Of a DNA stretch of 64,000 nucleotides, positions 41,347-52,630 are shown piece after piece (the first letter of the stretch is position 1; every line of letters begins with the position of its first letter). The stretch spans positions 3,885,501 to 3,949,500 of the forward strand of contig OU696577.1 in NCBI GenBank assembly GCA_916048095.2, in the 5' to 3' direction. A program made the translations under genes and the position numbers. Under the pieces are notes generated by a model that saw only the letters and a list, made by a program, of their open reading frames with translations, searched no databases and was not told where the DNA came from. This DNA comes from Sacculina carcini (taxonomy: Eukaryota > Arthropoda > Thecostraca > Sacculinidae).

Positions 41347-43342
41347 CTACACTATACTGAATATAAAGGCTTTATTGTCCTCAATAACGTTCCGCACGAC
41401 GGGCGGGTAAAATGCTACTTGGAACAAAGTAAGCTACTGAATTTTACTGTGTAATTTAATTGGTTTAATTTCAAGTTGCATACGCTTAAGTTGCATAAGG
41501 ATACGGGTTGTAATATCATGCAATGCCAAGTATATGCATATGCTGTTTTAGAGGAAGCATTAATCTGTAATTATAGAGATGTTTCATTGTTTTGATAGTG
41601 TTACACCTCTGAATTACTACACACGAAGGACGGGTGTGAATTTGAGTAGTGTTGAGGGAAAAACATCGTCAATAATTAAAACAAGAATTTACAAATTTGA
41701 CTTTTCTATTGGTCGTTTTTCATCAATTTTCTTTGTGTTTGTTTCGTGTTTGAGTTCTGAATTATTCCGCACGACGGGCAGCTTTAAATATGAGGCGGGT
41801 TGTGGAGAAACATGTTTTCTAAATTGAAACATAAATTTTACATTTAGACTTTTATATTAGCTAAAACTTTCCTGTGGGTTTGTTTTTCTTTTTCAATTTG
41901 CACTAATTTTTTATGAATTGAATATTAATTATATTTTATGAACTGTTCCGCACGACGGGCGAATTAAATGTATCTATAAAGAGTGGGTTTAAATGATAGC
42001 GAGGTATATGATATTTTGCGAGCAGTAAATATTCTAGCGATAAAAGTAGAATAGCTCTTAAGCAAATGATTTTGGAGAATGATGTGAACCTTTAAATATA
42101 TTTTGCGATCTGATGATATATGTATTAGGAATAATACGTAGCAGAATATAGATTGCATAATATAATATCGGCTGTAATATCAAGGGCTGTAATATCGGTG
42201 TAATCCAAAAAATAACAACTGTATGAATATGATGCATTAGTGGAAGCATTAACCGGGAATTATGAGATAATATGATAATGGTGTATAATTATATCGCATT
42301 ATGCAACAAATGTGAATTTAGCTGCCTTACAGTTTGGTGCCGATACTATATTGGCGGGTTGAGAGAAAAGTATTGGTGGGCCGCGTGTTTGGGACCCCTG
42401 GGGTAGATAATCTCAGTCTTCTGATTACAAATTATGATCGAATCAGTATATTTTGTGATCACAAACTAATAAGTTAAATCACCTCAGACTAGGCTGAGTG
42501 CGGTCAAGATTGGATGGTTGGGTTGGGTTGGGTAGGTTTGACTCAGGTTATATTGGGTTTTAATGATAGTGGAAAATATATAAATTTTAGCAATAAATAT
42601 TATAGCGGTAAAAGTAAAATAGTACTTAAGCAAATGATATTGGGGAATGATGTTAAGTAATAAATATAGTTTGGAAACATTCTGATGAAAAGATTTCATC
42701 ATCTTTCATTGTTTGTTTCGTGTTTGTGTTCTGAATTATACCACACGACGGGCAGATTTATATATCAGGCGGGTTGAGGGATAATATTTGTCAAAATGAG
42801 AACAAAAATATTCACATTTAGACTTTTCTATTGGTTAAGATATTTATAGGTTACATTTTTTGGTTTTCTATTTGTATTCATTATATTTTATGGATTCGAT
42901 ATGAATTGTATTGTATGAATTGTTCCGCACGACGGGCGGGTTTAAAAAAAGTGTTTTTAGTTCATTTTTTCAAATGGTTCATTTAAAAAAAGGTAATTTT
43001 TTTAAAAATAAAAATGCTCCGCGGGCAGCAACTATAGACAATAGAACGTTCAATTTACCCTGTAGAATTAATCCATACACAAAACCAATGGATTTGACTT
43101 CAAGATGCAGAACGGATCGTGTTCGAGTTCTGAATTATTCAGCACGACGGGCGGGTTTAAAAATGACTCAGGCGGACTGAGGGGAAATATTTTGTCGAAA
43201 TAAAAATAATTAAACTTATAATTTTCAATAGATTAATATTTTATGAGTGTACCCTATTTCATTTTTATTTTTCCATATTTTTTATTAATTGAATATGAAT
43301 TTCATGTTATGAATTGCTCCGCACAACGGGCGGGTTTTAATG
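41347..43342 (+). mobile_element. Non-autonomous Helitron copy 2, 3' segment
   Basis: Continues the Helitron after the LTR array. It contains six to seven CCGCACGACGGGCGGGTTTA-like motifs (41390, 41622, 41767, 41950, 42744, 42925, 43139, 43319), each followed by AT-rich sequence, and long blocks matching 16303-16460 and 17000-18597 of copy 1. It ends CCGCACAACGGGCGGGTTTT-AATGCTATATATA, where copy 1 has AATGCTAGT, so the terminal CTAG is altered or merged with a neighbouring element. Confidence 0.72.
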
Positions 43343-43362
43343 CTATATATATACACTAGCGA

Positions 43363-43422
43363 CAAGTTCCGCACTTCGTGCGGTTATGGTCGCTAGTAGA
43401 TCCGCACTACGTGCGTCTCGAA
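43363..43422. mobile_element. Helitron-like double hairpin terminus
   Basis: Two hairpins, CCGCACTTCGTGCGG and CCGCACTACGTGCG, are embedded among CGCTAGT sequences. Read on the minus strand, CCGCACGAAGTGCGG, then 9 nt, then CTAG followed by T fits a Helitron 3' end. The reverse complement recurs at 58908-58983. The rest of the element cannot be delimited. Confidence 0.65.
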
Positions 43423-43808
43423 AATAACAAGTGTAACCACATATAATTCAATAAGTAGTGTAGGCATATAAAATTCAAGTGTTCATACTCACATTGAGTC
43501 GGATACGCGCTTCAACTATTAGTGCCAAAGGCACGCGAATATTGGTATTATGGTTCTGGTATGTTTAACCAGCCTGCGACAGAATCGCCGTCTGATCATC
43601 AATATGTTGCACAATCCGTGTGCACGACATTATATAAGTTCGCATCGCACATACAGACGCACACGCATACAAACACTGGCTGCACACGTGTTCGTTCATA
43701 GAATTTCGGCACACGGACACACATACCAATACAAAATGCAAAACGGTATCGTGTGTGCAATTCCTGGGAAGAATTGCAAAATTATGCAAGAACAGTTCGC
43801 AGAAAAGA

Positions 43809-44130
43809 TGTGGTGGCAATCTGGCAGGGAAGTTTCTAGCAATCGCTCAACTGAATGACAAAAGTGTGTAGAATAAAGGTAAAAAACAAACACCAATAGA
43901 AAAATATATGATAATTACAATTACAATATTGGTAAGCTACACATATACACTTGAAAAGCGCTTCTGGAACACGCACATGCACGACGATGTACTTAATTAA
44001 ACACTCCGTTTTACTACGCACTCTGCACGCCACTGTGCATTTGCAAACGCTCGCTGCAATGCACGTGAGTCATGGTATATCGACACACAGACACACACAC
44101 CAATATATACATCAGTGTGCCGTTCTGTAC
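43809..44130 (+). repeat. Dispersed repeat family R1, copy 1
   Basis: Starts near GGTGGCAATCTGGC, with TCTAGCAATCGCTCAACTGA, GGTAAGCTACACATATAC, GCACATGCACGACGATGTAC and CAAACGCTCGCTGCAATGCA as shared landmarks. It occurs again at 44258-44635 and reversed at 55161-55488. No coding capacity; class unknown. Confidence 0.85.
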
Positions 44131-44257
44131 ACTGTGTATGTATGTGTGTGTGTGTGTGTACGTGTATCTGTATGTGTGTGTGTGTGCATCTATGTCAGTG
44201 TGTATGTGTGTGTGTGTGTGCATGTATGTCAGTGTGTATGTGAGTGTGTGTGTGCCT

Positions 44258-44635
44258 GAGGTGGCAATCTCGCATGGGCGTTTCTAGCAATCGCTCAACT
44301 GAATGGCGCAGTGTGTAGAATAATGGTGAAAAACAAACACCAGTAGAAAAATAAATGTTAATTACAATTACAATATTGGTAAGCTACACATATCCACTCG
44401 AAAAACGCCTGTGGAACACGCACATGCACGACAATGTACTTATTTAAACACTCTGTTTTACTACGCACTCTGCACGCCACTGGGCATTTGCAAACGCTCG
44501 CTGCAAACGCTCGCTGCAATGCACGTGAGTCATGGCATATCGACACACAGACACACACACCAATATATATACACCAATTTGCCGTTCTGCACACACACAC
44601 ACACGTACGTTGAGCTTTATTATTATAGATATATA
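44258..44635 (+). repeat. Dispersed repeat family R1, copy 2
   Basis: The same landmarks as copy 1, plus an internal doubling of CAAACGCTCGCTG and a more complete 3' end (TTGAGCTTTATTATTATAG). It ends directly before the acceptor of the next E2F exon. A GT-rich microsatellite (44130-44250) separates it from copy 1. Confidence 0.85.
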
Positions 44636-44651
44636 TGGGTGTGTGTGTCAG

Positions 44652-44904
44652 CCGTGTTTGAGTCAGCATGTGGTCGCTTCGGTTCTGTTCGGCGGAGGTG
44701 TGGTTGGTAGAGACCCCACGTGTCAGCGCACCCGCGTGCGCCGCCTGTACGACGTGACCAACATTCTAAGCAGCGTCGGTCTTGTACGTCGCCAGCTGCA
44801 CAAGTCGTCACGACATGCCGTGTACCTGTATACGGGCCCATCAGTGGACGGTTGCGGCAGCCACCACCCCACCATTAGCACAACCCCGCATCAACCACAT
44901 GCAG
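44652..44904 (+). CDS. Atypical E2F exon: DNA-binding domain 2
   Basis: Begins after the acceptor GTGTGTCAG in phase 0. PCLSQHVVASVLFGGG continues domain 2 from the previous exon (family pattern VSLEVAAKILIG). RTRVRRLYDVTNILSSVGLVRR is the recognition helix with the RRLYD motif, and AVYLYTGPS is the last strand of the wing (family FKWTGPE). The exon ends with donor CAG|GTAGTT in phase 1. Together with the first two exons it proves the two-domain E2F7/8 layout. Confidence 0.92.
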
Positions 44905-44989
44905 GTAGTTTTCACACCCTTACTCATTCAAATGTTCAGATTCAGTGTCTGAAAATGTGCAAGTCGGTTGACTGTATGCGTGCGTGTAG

Positions 44990-45243
44990 AACGTGTCACT
45001 GGTCGTGCTCCATCGTTGGATGACATTTGCCGCGTGACGGCCCGCGAGCGCTACCAGCTGTTCGAGGCACCTCTGCGCAGCCACGAGACGGCAGTAGAGG
45101 GGTACAGCGAGGAAAGCGGAGTGGACAGTAACGCGATGACAGTCAAGATGACGACCGGCGCTGCTCTGCCGGCCACTCCGTCGACTTGTGAGGCCGTTAC
45201 GGCCGAGGCAGCCGGCAGGCCAGCGGCTTCGTTGCCGTGTCAG
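44990..45243 (+). CDS. Atypical E2F exon after domain 2
   Basis: Acceptor GCGTGTAG, donor CAG|GTGAGC. Phase 1 to phase 0. Encodes RVTGRAPSLDDICRVTARERY and a Thr/Ala/Glu-rich low-complexity stretch. No named domain. E2F7/8 proteins are variable and unstructured in this part. The 85-bp intron before it is the shortest in the gene. Confidence 0.8.
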
Positions 45244-45626
45244 GTGAGCGAGACTGGATCGATGACACCAACCAGACACGCTGGGCTGGTGAGACTAGAT
45301 GTGGAATGTTGGTGCGGTGAAATGAGCACCCGAGGATGTCGGGCAATGGGAACGCAGAGGGAATAGCGCTAGACGAATGGTATAGTTCGTGTGGAATTCT
45401 AGACGGCGATATGAGAAGATACTGATACATAGTGAGATAGTAAAAAGTACTGTTGATTAGTTTGGTAATCACTATGAGGATTCGCATACCATAAAGAAGA
45501 CACAGAGAATCAGGAGAGTAGATATCAATGAGTTTAATTTATTAAACAACATATTCAAAACAACTCATTATGCTGAATATCAGAGCAGATGCATATATGT
45601 GTATGTATGCTTGTGTGCACTAACAG

Positions 45627-45780
45627 GCAGCCAAATACGTGTTGGAACACTCGGGTTGCAAAACTCCCGCGCTGTCTAGCAAAAGCCTACGCCTGGCAAC
45701 ACCTTCATTCACTCCCGGTTGCCAGATGGTGTCCACTCCTGACTCGCTCGTCACTCCCGATACCATGAAACTCATCCGCG
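45627..45780 (+). CDS. Atypical E2F exon, Ser/Thr-Pro-rich
   Basis: Acceptor CTAACAG, phase 0. Encodes LEHSGCKTPALSSKSLRLAT and repeated S/T-P sites (TPSFTP, STPDSL, VTPDT), possible CDK targets by pattern. The donor CGCG|GTGTGT gives phase 1, which is exactly what the next exon needs. If unspliced, the frame would stop at 45849-45851. Confidence 0.72.
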
Positions 45781-46184
45781 GTGTGTCCTCCGCTCTGTCT
45801 CTTCCGCTCCCTCCCCTCACTCATGCCTCTCACTCACAACGCCATCCGTAGCCCTTTCTCGCATGAACATTTCGCCACGCCCACATTTCTGTTGTTTTTA
45901 TCCGTTAGTTATCCCACGTGCTCGGTATATTGTGATCCTTCACGTGTACATCAATAATGTCAGCAATAGACGCTATGCTTCCCAAAGGCGGCCTTAAATC
46001 CAACTGCTATATTCGCACAGCGCGAAAACTCGGCGGTGTATTTTCAAATGCACATACATTGATAGCCACTGTAGTAAATGGAGCTTGATCTAGTTTCATC
46101 GTCAGCTCCACTTTTCCTACAGTGCACCCACAATGTATGTGTGTGTGTGTGTGTGTTTGTTGAGGACAGAGGCGATTTCCTCAG

Positions 46185-46330
46185 GAACCATCAAGCTAGT
46201 GTGCAGCATGGACATCACTCCGGAACAGAGTCAGATAACAGGATCGGCCACTGCAACAACCGCTACAGCAACAGCGAGTAGTCGTCGAAGGCCCTTCTCC
46301 AAGGCCAGTCGTCGATTGCAAATGGACTAG
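46185..46330 (+). CDS. Atypical E2F terminal exon
   Basis: Acceptor TTTCCTCAG, entered in phase 1. Encodes a Thr/Ala-rich stretch and ends SSRRRPFSKASRRLQMD before TAG 46328-46330. The basic, Arg-Leu ending resembles the conserved C-terminal end of E2F7/8 (a PQRRLEV-like motif), which supports this as the true C-terminus. The assembled part of the protein is about 405 residues. Confidence 0.72.
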
Positions 46331-47022
46331 ACATCTCCGGCACACACGCACGCATTCATACACAGACACACACACACACACACAAGCACATGCATGGTGT
46401 TTGTGTGGGTTGCAGTTAATATGTGAGTAATATGTCCTGCTAGTCGTATTGTGCAAGCTGGACAAATGTCCACAGAGTCATTGAATCCACATCCACTAAT
46501 TACTAAATGAAGTATTATTCATATTGCAGTTAATTGTTTATCAAATTATTTTTCGGAATACCAGTGGCGGTTTGTGTGTGTTATTATGTATGCATTCACC
46601 GCAGTTTGCATAGGGCGAGAAATTCGCGTGCCACGCGAGCTGTCTAAACTGCTCTGGTGCGTTCTGTGATAGCAAGGCTGATTTCGGCGTGTCTACTAAA
46701 TTCGCCAGTCAAAAGCGAAATTGTTCGCTGCGAAGGTCACGTGCGTCGTGTCTAGTCCAGAGCCGTGTTTTCATTGATGACGCGATCAATTTAGTTTTTA
46801 TAGCGTGACAATAGGCACTTCACAATCGCCGCATTATCGCAAAAAGTGGTGCATTTTAACAAAATAGCGTGCGCGTCGTGTCGTCGGTTTTCATAATGTA
46901 CCGATAAGTATTGAATTTCGTGTTCGCTTTCTAGTTGAATTCCTAACAAGTTAGCCAAAATAAACATGACTGCTAGATCTTCGTGTTTACTATTTAAAAG
47001 CGACATGCATGTGAAGTACAAA

Positions 47023-47062
<40 letters not shown>

Positions 47063-47800
47063 CACACACAACAATGACAAATAACCACGTTTGCACTATG
47101 AGTGAGTATCTGCCGAATCATGATCCTCGATGCTGGGCTCGCTCAGTCTGGAGTCAATTGTGACGCGAGTAATGCGCAGGGTTGAAAGTAGCACCCGAGA
47201 AACTGAAACATAAACACAATTATTGCATATACGAGATAGATATACATATAGACTCGTATATAGATATATTCAAGTCGCAAACTGACATCCTTCATAAATT
47301 GCTGCTTATAAGGGAGACCGACGGTACTTGCCAGAACTAATCGGCGCAACAAGAGTTTAGAAATCAATACAGATTAAATAAGGTCTAGATGGCTAAATGT
47401 TATGAAAAAGGTAAGTTCATTTTAAACCAGGGTATGTACAAAATTTGGTTTCTGTATAAAAAACAAAAACCACTGTTTTTTTCAAAGAACAAGTATTTTA
47501 GTCAGATTCGCCTAATTTTTATGCTTATTTTTATTTCTCACAAACGCTAGATCATTTAGGACATAAGTTTGAACGAGTTGACAAAAAAACATTTCACCAG
47601 AAAATTCGAGTCGGTGCTTATCAGCTTTATGCTACAGCTAGCTGGTGTATGTAGCACAAGTAAACTTCTCAAGTGATTTATTACATTTATTATTATCATT
47701 TCTTGAAGTTTATTTGTTCAAATAAAAATATAATTCAATGCACAAAATATACACAAATATCTAATACATAACGTAATGTATGTTAATATTAAATATAATA
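46331..47800. other. Downstream of E2F, no gene seen
   Basis: The E2F 3' UTR (end not defined) and spacer. Contains CA microsatellites at about 46363-46385 and 47028-47059. No other exon or element termini recognised. Confidence 0.5.
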
Positions 47801-47804
47801 CACT

Positions 47805-47831
47805 CGTCTCGGCCTTTTCTGTGCCGAGACG
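47805..47831. other. Perfect 9-bp hairpin
   Basis: CGTCTCGGC, a 9-nt loop CTTTTCTGT, then GCCGAGACG. It is isolated, with no T-run or coding context. Possibly part of an unrecognised transposon terminus. Confidence 0.7.
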
Positions 47832-48130
47832 ATCGCGAAGTCGATGATCATGCCGCCGATAATGCAGCTGCCACCATAAATGCCTTCACCATGTCAGCCT
47901 TGGCTATTTTGTTGGTCAATTGACTCCACCACTCTGTTATGTATACTCTATTGACGTAATTATTTTTTAACATTTTTTTTTGAGTATTTATTAATCATTA
48001 TTAGGGCTATCAAAAAGAAACGTAAAAATATCTGTAACAGTGTTGTTGCAGAAGTCACCAAATGTAACGGTGTTGTTTTCAGTAGCCGGTGTTGATATCT
48101 GTTGTTGCGTGATAGCTCTAGTGAAGCAGG

Positions 48131-48655
48131 CCTCTTGAAGTTGTGTGCCGCGATAACGCTTATTGCCGATCCCAAACACAGTTGATTGTTGAAAATAAAT
48201 GTATTGGGTCGTGATATTATATCTAATGTTGTTATTCCTAACTCTATCTGTCCTAATGTTATCCCCATGTTCTATCCAATGTTCTACCTCGTCTTCTAAT
48301 CCGCACTCACTACCTACATGGTGGTCTAGTCTGTATTCTCCAATGCTCTAATCCGTATTCCCCTATTATTATATCTGCTATTGAAGTCCTCTTGAACTTG
48401 TGGCCGTGTCCTCTTGAAGTTTTGTGCCGCGATATCGCTTATTGCCGATTCCAAACATAGTTGATTGTTGAAAATAAATGTATTGGGTCGCGATATTATA
48501 TCTAATGTTGTTGTTCCTAACTCTATCTGTCCTAATGTTATCCCCATGTTATATCCAATGTTCTACCTCGTCTTCTAATCCGCTCTCACTCCCTAAATGG
48601 TGGTCTAGTCTGTATTCTCCAATGCCCTAATCCGTATTCCCCTATTATTCTATGT
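48131..48655. repeat. Two-copy tandem repeat, about 277 bp
   Basis: The units start CCTCTTGAAGTT and contain TTGCCGAT, GTTGATTGTTGAAAATAAAT, CCTAATGTTATCCCCATGTT and GGTGGTCTAGTCTGTATTC. The first unit is about 48131-48407 and the second about 48408-48655, with few differences. The TCTACTGAAC repeats that follow (48700-48780) form a further short array. Confidence 0.88.
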
Positions 48656-49009
48656 TATATTCTATGTTCTGTTCCATTCTCCCTGTGAACCTCTCCTCTC
48701 TACTGAAACTGCCTACTGAACTGCTGCCCACTTCTCTACTGAACTGCTGCCCCTACTGAACGTCTCTACTGAACCTGCCCCCGAAAGGTGAAATGTATGT
48801 GCTTTTATACTGCTAACTAGCGCCGCCTACTACATTCTCCAGCTCCAAGCTGTGCACGGCCTCATTAATTACGGACAGCTAGGTCACCACAATGCACTGC
48901 AACGAGTACATAGCCTAACACAGTGGTGAGAGTGATATATGTGTGTATGCGTGTGCATAGGTTTTGGTGACATTTCTACAACAAAACACCAAAAAGCATC
49001 CCTATAAAG

Positions 49010-49267
49010 CAGTGGCAGTGCCAGGATTTTTCCGATGGACGTCTGAGGGGGGGCTAAGTAAAACGTTTATGGGGCTTGGCGAAGCATGAAGATCTACACT
49101 CGAACGCTGACTACATATTATAATAAGGGACTGGGGCACACTGATTCAGTCCTCGAACTTGAACCAAAATTACAGGACTTCATTTACAGTGGTAAGAAGT
49201 TTCAATGTCCATGATTATGATTTTTGGGGGCTGGAGCACCCCAAGCACCCCCTTGGCGCCGCCACTG
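49010..49267. mobile_element. hAT-type MITE
   Basis: A 258-bp element with ends CAGTGGCAGTGCCAGG and GGCGCCGCCACTG (complement CAGTGGCGGCGCC). The flanking octamers CTATAAAG and CCATACAG match at six of eight positions, consistent with an aged 8-bp target duplication. No coding capacity. Confidence 0.75.
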
Positions 49268-50920
49268 CCATACAGGCGAAAAACAATTCTAATGCATTAA
49301 TTTATATTCAACAAGACAATATAATTTATGAGCTGCATAATTATTTCATGACAGTGAGGTACCTCTGCCGAGTTGTCACGTGATTCAGTGTGTATGTGTG
49401 AAAGGAGTGTCCGCCACTATACCATTTACAAGTCAATTTGGCAAAAGTGAAAATCAATTTGGCAAAAGTGATAAAAATACAACATACAATACACAATGCA
49501 CAAAACAATCAACGATTACTAAATAAAGATATAAGAATACAAGTTATATACAACACCACATGAAATATAAACATTGTTACACAGAGTGAACAGTTTTTTT
49601 TTAACTCAGAGGTTTCTAAAAATAGTGTTTTTCATAGAAACTCAAAAGTTTTGTCGTAAATATTTAGGATTTCTCATGAATACCAACTACAATGTTTCCA
49701 CAGCAAAAACAAAAAATGTTAATAAAATGTTTCCCATATCGTGCCAACCCTTAAAATCATGTCAAAAAGTAATATTTATGAATATTTAAAACTGTATTAA
49801 TTAACTCATTTACTAATTCTGAAAATATTAGATCATTCATATATGAGAAAAATCATTTCTGTCAAGAAAACATTTAAAAAAAAACATGTCTTTTTTATAT
49901 AAAAAAACCACTCGGTTTTTTTTAAATTGGTTTTTTGGTTTAAACCAAATGGTTTAAACCAAAAAAACAATGTGGGTGGGTGTTTAAAATCGACTGCTTT
50001 CGCAAATGGAAGCGGTTTAAAACTTCCGTTGCCTATAGATGAAATTGCCTACAAGGTGCCTACAAGGTGAAAGTCAAGGACAAAGACAAAGTGCCTACAA
50101 GGACAAAGTTGCCTACAAGGTGAAATTCAAGATCCTGTGTGTACATTGCTAAGATTTTATTTTTATCTTTTTTAAATATTTACAAAACTCTTGGTAAGTG
50201 GTACTAAAATGTTTAACTATACACTAAATAGCATGGTACAATCTTTTTTTTGATTTGTGTGTGCAAAGTGTAACAAAACAAAAAACCGTGTTTTTTGGGT
50301 TTTTTTAAAACCCGGTTTAAGTCATGGTTTAAACCCTGTTTTAAACACATAGGTGGGCGAACCAATATCAATGAGCAAGCGATGGAAGCATAAGTAGCGC
50401 TCTGGGTGTACCACGTTGAATTACGCCGCGCGACACATCGCCGTGTCTAGATGCACGCCTATTCGTTTGTGTCTGTGTGTCGTGAGTGTACGTGTCACTT
50501 CGTGAGCTGTTGGAACATGTGTGTTTGACTAATTGTATGTTTGTATGATTGTCTGTATATGTGGCATGTTCGTTTCGACCTCTTGTGTCAAATACACTCG
50601 TTCCAAAACACCCACGTTGTGAACATGTGTAATTCCGTGGATACCTAACGGCCACAGCTAGACTATTCAGATTGAAAATATCCCATTGATTTTCTCACTG
50701 ACGGGTATCATCAGTCACACGATAATCATTATTTCAAGCCTCACTGATATACGGAAGACTTCTTGCTATGTGCGAGTGATGTCGTGAGTAACATCTTGAA
50801 CAATTTTGTTGTGCGAGCTTCTTTAGAAGACTGGAAAAACCATAAAGAGTAAATAATAAACTACTTGAGCAAATAAAAATGGTAACTATAATAAAAATAT
50901 AAAACTTTTAATAAATACTT
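49268..50920. other. AT-rich region with GGTTTAAACC palindromes, no gene seen
   Basis: Contains dense GGTTTAAACC palindromes (about 49929-49965 and 50315-50345) and AAAAACC tracts that recall the inside of the hAT element at 11871-13597, but no matching termini were found. The 50368-50655 minus frame has no domain. Confidence 0.5.
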
Positions 50921-51259
50921 CTACACATTATATTTATAAGTATTTATTTGCGTGCAAATATTTATGTGTCGAAGTAATATATTAGAATTATGATTGTATA
51001 ATTCGATGATTTTATGTATGGATGCCAGCATGAAAAAGTGCAACATAATTCGTTGAAACTGGTGCTGGTTTACATTTACTGTTTGGCCCGGCGATAACTC
51101 ACATGAGTACTTCTTTGTGTCGGCCCGCTTGATCATGAACAGCCCAGTTGTTGTATGCGACAACGCTTTCTCCACCACAGTTGCCTCCACAGAGACCAGG
51201 TGCGGTCTCAACAGGGGCCGTCCAACCAGCGTGAAGTCGGCAGCGCCTACCAACAAAAC
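50921..51259 (-). CDS. MRPL21: Mitochondrial ribosomal protein bL21m, C-terminal exon
   Basis: Entered after the acceptor GTGGTCAG in phase 0. VLLVGAADFTLVGRPLL and VSVEATVVEKALSH match the second half of the bL21 fold (family pattern VLLVGADNFTLLGKPLL...VEATVIEK). The basic KRADTKKY and PGQTVNVN follow as in the animal C-terminus. The frame stays open to 50921, about 35 residues beyond the expected end. It may stop there or be spliced at a possible donor (CA|GTAAAT near 51081), so the 3' limit is uncertain. An AATAAA on the gene strand lies at 50943-50948. Confidence 0.85.
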   Translation of the reverse strand, partial: VLLVGAADFTLVGRPLLRPHLVSVEATVVEKALSHTTTGLFMIKRADTKKYSCELSPGQTVNVNQHQFQRIMLHFFMLASIHKIIELYNHNSNILLRHINICTQINTYKYNV

Positions 51260-51541
51260 CTGACCACAAGCACGATTCATCACCATGATCGCACGATTCA
51301 TCACCATCACCAAGCACGATTCATCACCACAAGCACGATTCACCATCACCAGCATTATCACTGCCACAATGCGCCACACATATGCGCGTGACAAACATAG
51401 GCAAGGCACATACACGGTGCGGTACAGAAACTTGCTGATTTGTAACTGTCGCCTTGTGGCGAGGAGTATTGGGGTATGGGCGACTCCATTTCATTGGAGA
51501 GAAGAAGTCCAAGGTTTTTTCTATCTTCTACAGTCACCATC

Positions 51542-52630
51542 ATGCATTGGTCGAAGCAGGAGCGTGCGTTTGCTTGCGAGGCTTACTTTTCCTTCGGTCG
51601 TTCCATTATCGCCACTCAACGTGCCTTCCGTACTCGGTCAATATGCATCGTTCAGCTCCAGTACCTGACCGGCAATCAATTGTGTCGTGAGTAAACACAT
51701 TCAGGTTGAGTGGAAGTATGGCAAAATCGGATCGGGAGGTCATCGAACAGCCAGAACTACAGATAATGTTGAAAGGGTGAGGGAGTCATTCCTCCAATCT
51801 CCCCGGCACTCGGCGCGGAAACACGCAGCTGATCTGTGAATGTCTGACCGCACCATGAGACGAATTCTTCACCAAGATCTCAATTTTAATCACTACAAAA
51901 TGGCTGTAGCGCAAGAGCTGGGTGAACGAGATTTTGATGCCCGCCGAAATGCACGTGAAGCTCTCCGTGAAAACCTTCCTCACGACGCGCTGGTGTTCTT
52001 TGGTGATGAATCTCACTTTCACATTTCTGGCTGTGTGAAATAGCAAAACATGCGTTATTGGAGCGCTAACAATCCACATGAACTTCATCAGAGGCCAATC
52101 AATTGTAAACGTGGCACTGTGTGGTGTGTAGTTTCAAGAGTATGGATAATTGGTCCTTACTTTTTGACAGCAAATGGAGACACTGTTGCGGCGAATGCAC
52201 CTCGCCACAGGGAGACGACGCAACCTTTTCTCCCAAATCTGGAACAAATGGACATAGGGAATGCGTCGTTCCAACAAGATGGAACCACGGCACACACAGC
52301 GTGAGGGTCAATGGAACTTTTGAGGGAGCATTTCCCCGAGCGTCTCATATCCTTGAGAGGCGATCTTCTGTGCACTGCGCGATCGCCTGATTTGGCTCTA
52401 TGTAATTTGTATGGGCCTACCTGAAATCCATCGTCCATGCTGATCGCCCATAGACCCTACTACATCTAAAGGACAACATTCGCCGAGCCATCGTCGACAT
52501 AGTCCTCGATATGCTCGCAAGAATGGGAGAAAACTTCGGATCGGGTAGAATAGGGAATCGGAAAGAGTCGGATAGCTCTGTGCATTGACAATGGAGGCAA
52601 TCACTTGGCCGATATCATCTTTAAAACAAT
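51542..52630 (+). pseudogene. Tc1/mariner-type transposase relic in the MRPL21 intron
   Basis: The start reads MHWSKQERAFACEAYFS and GRSIIATQRAFRTR, and after frameshifts SPRHSARKHAADL, MSDRTMRRILHQDLNF, the first catalytic Asp in FFGDESHFH, RYWSANNPHELHQRP, FQQDGTTAHTA (second Asp), and SPDLALC (third). The last recognisable piece is CIDNGG-HLADIIFKTIK near 52570-52630. I remember this family as common in arthropods and other invertebrates. It has several stops and frame changes. It lies antisense to MRPL21. An end-like CGCACCCTGTA at 53121-53131 could be its right terminus. Confidence 0.82.

Noticed and set aside
45781..45851. E2F ending at TAG 45849-45851 without the last exon
   Set aside because: Splicing at 45780 to 46185 keeps phase and adds the family-like C-terminal end, so I prefer it; the alternative end is still possible.
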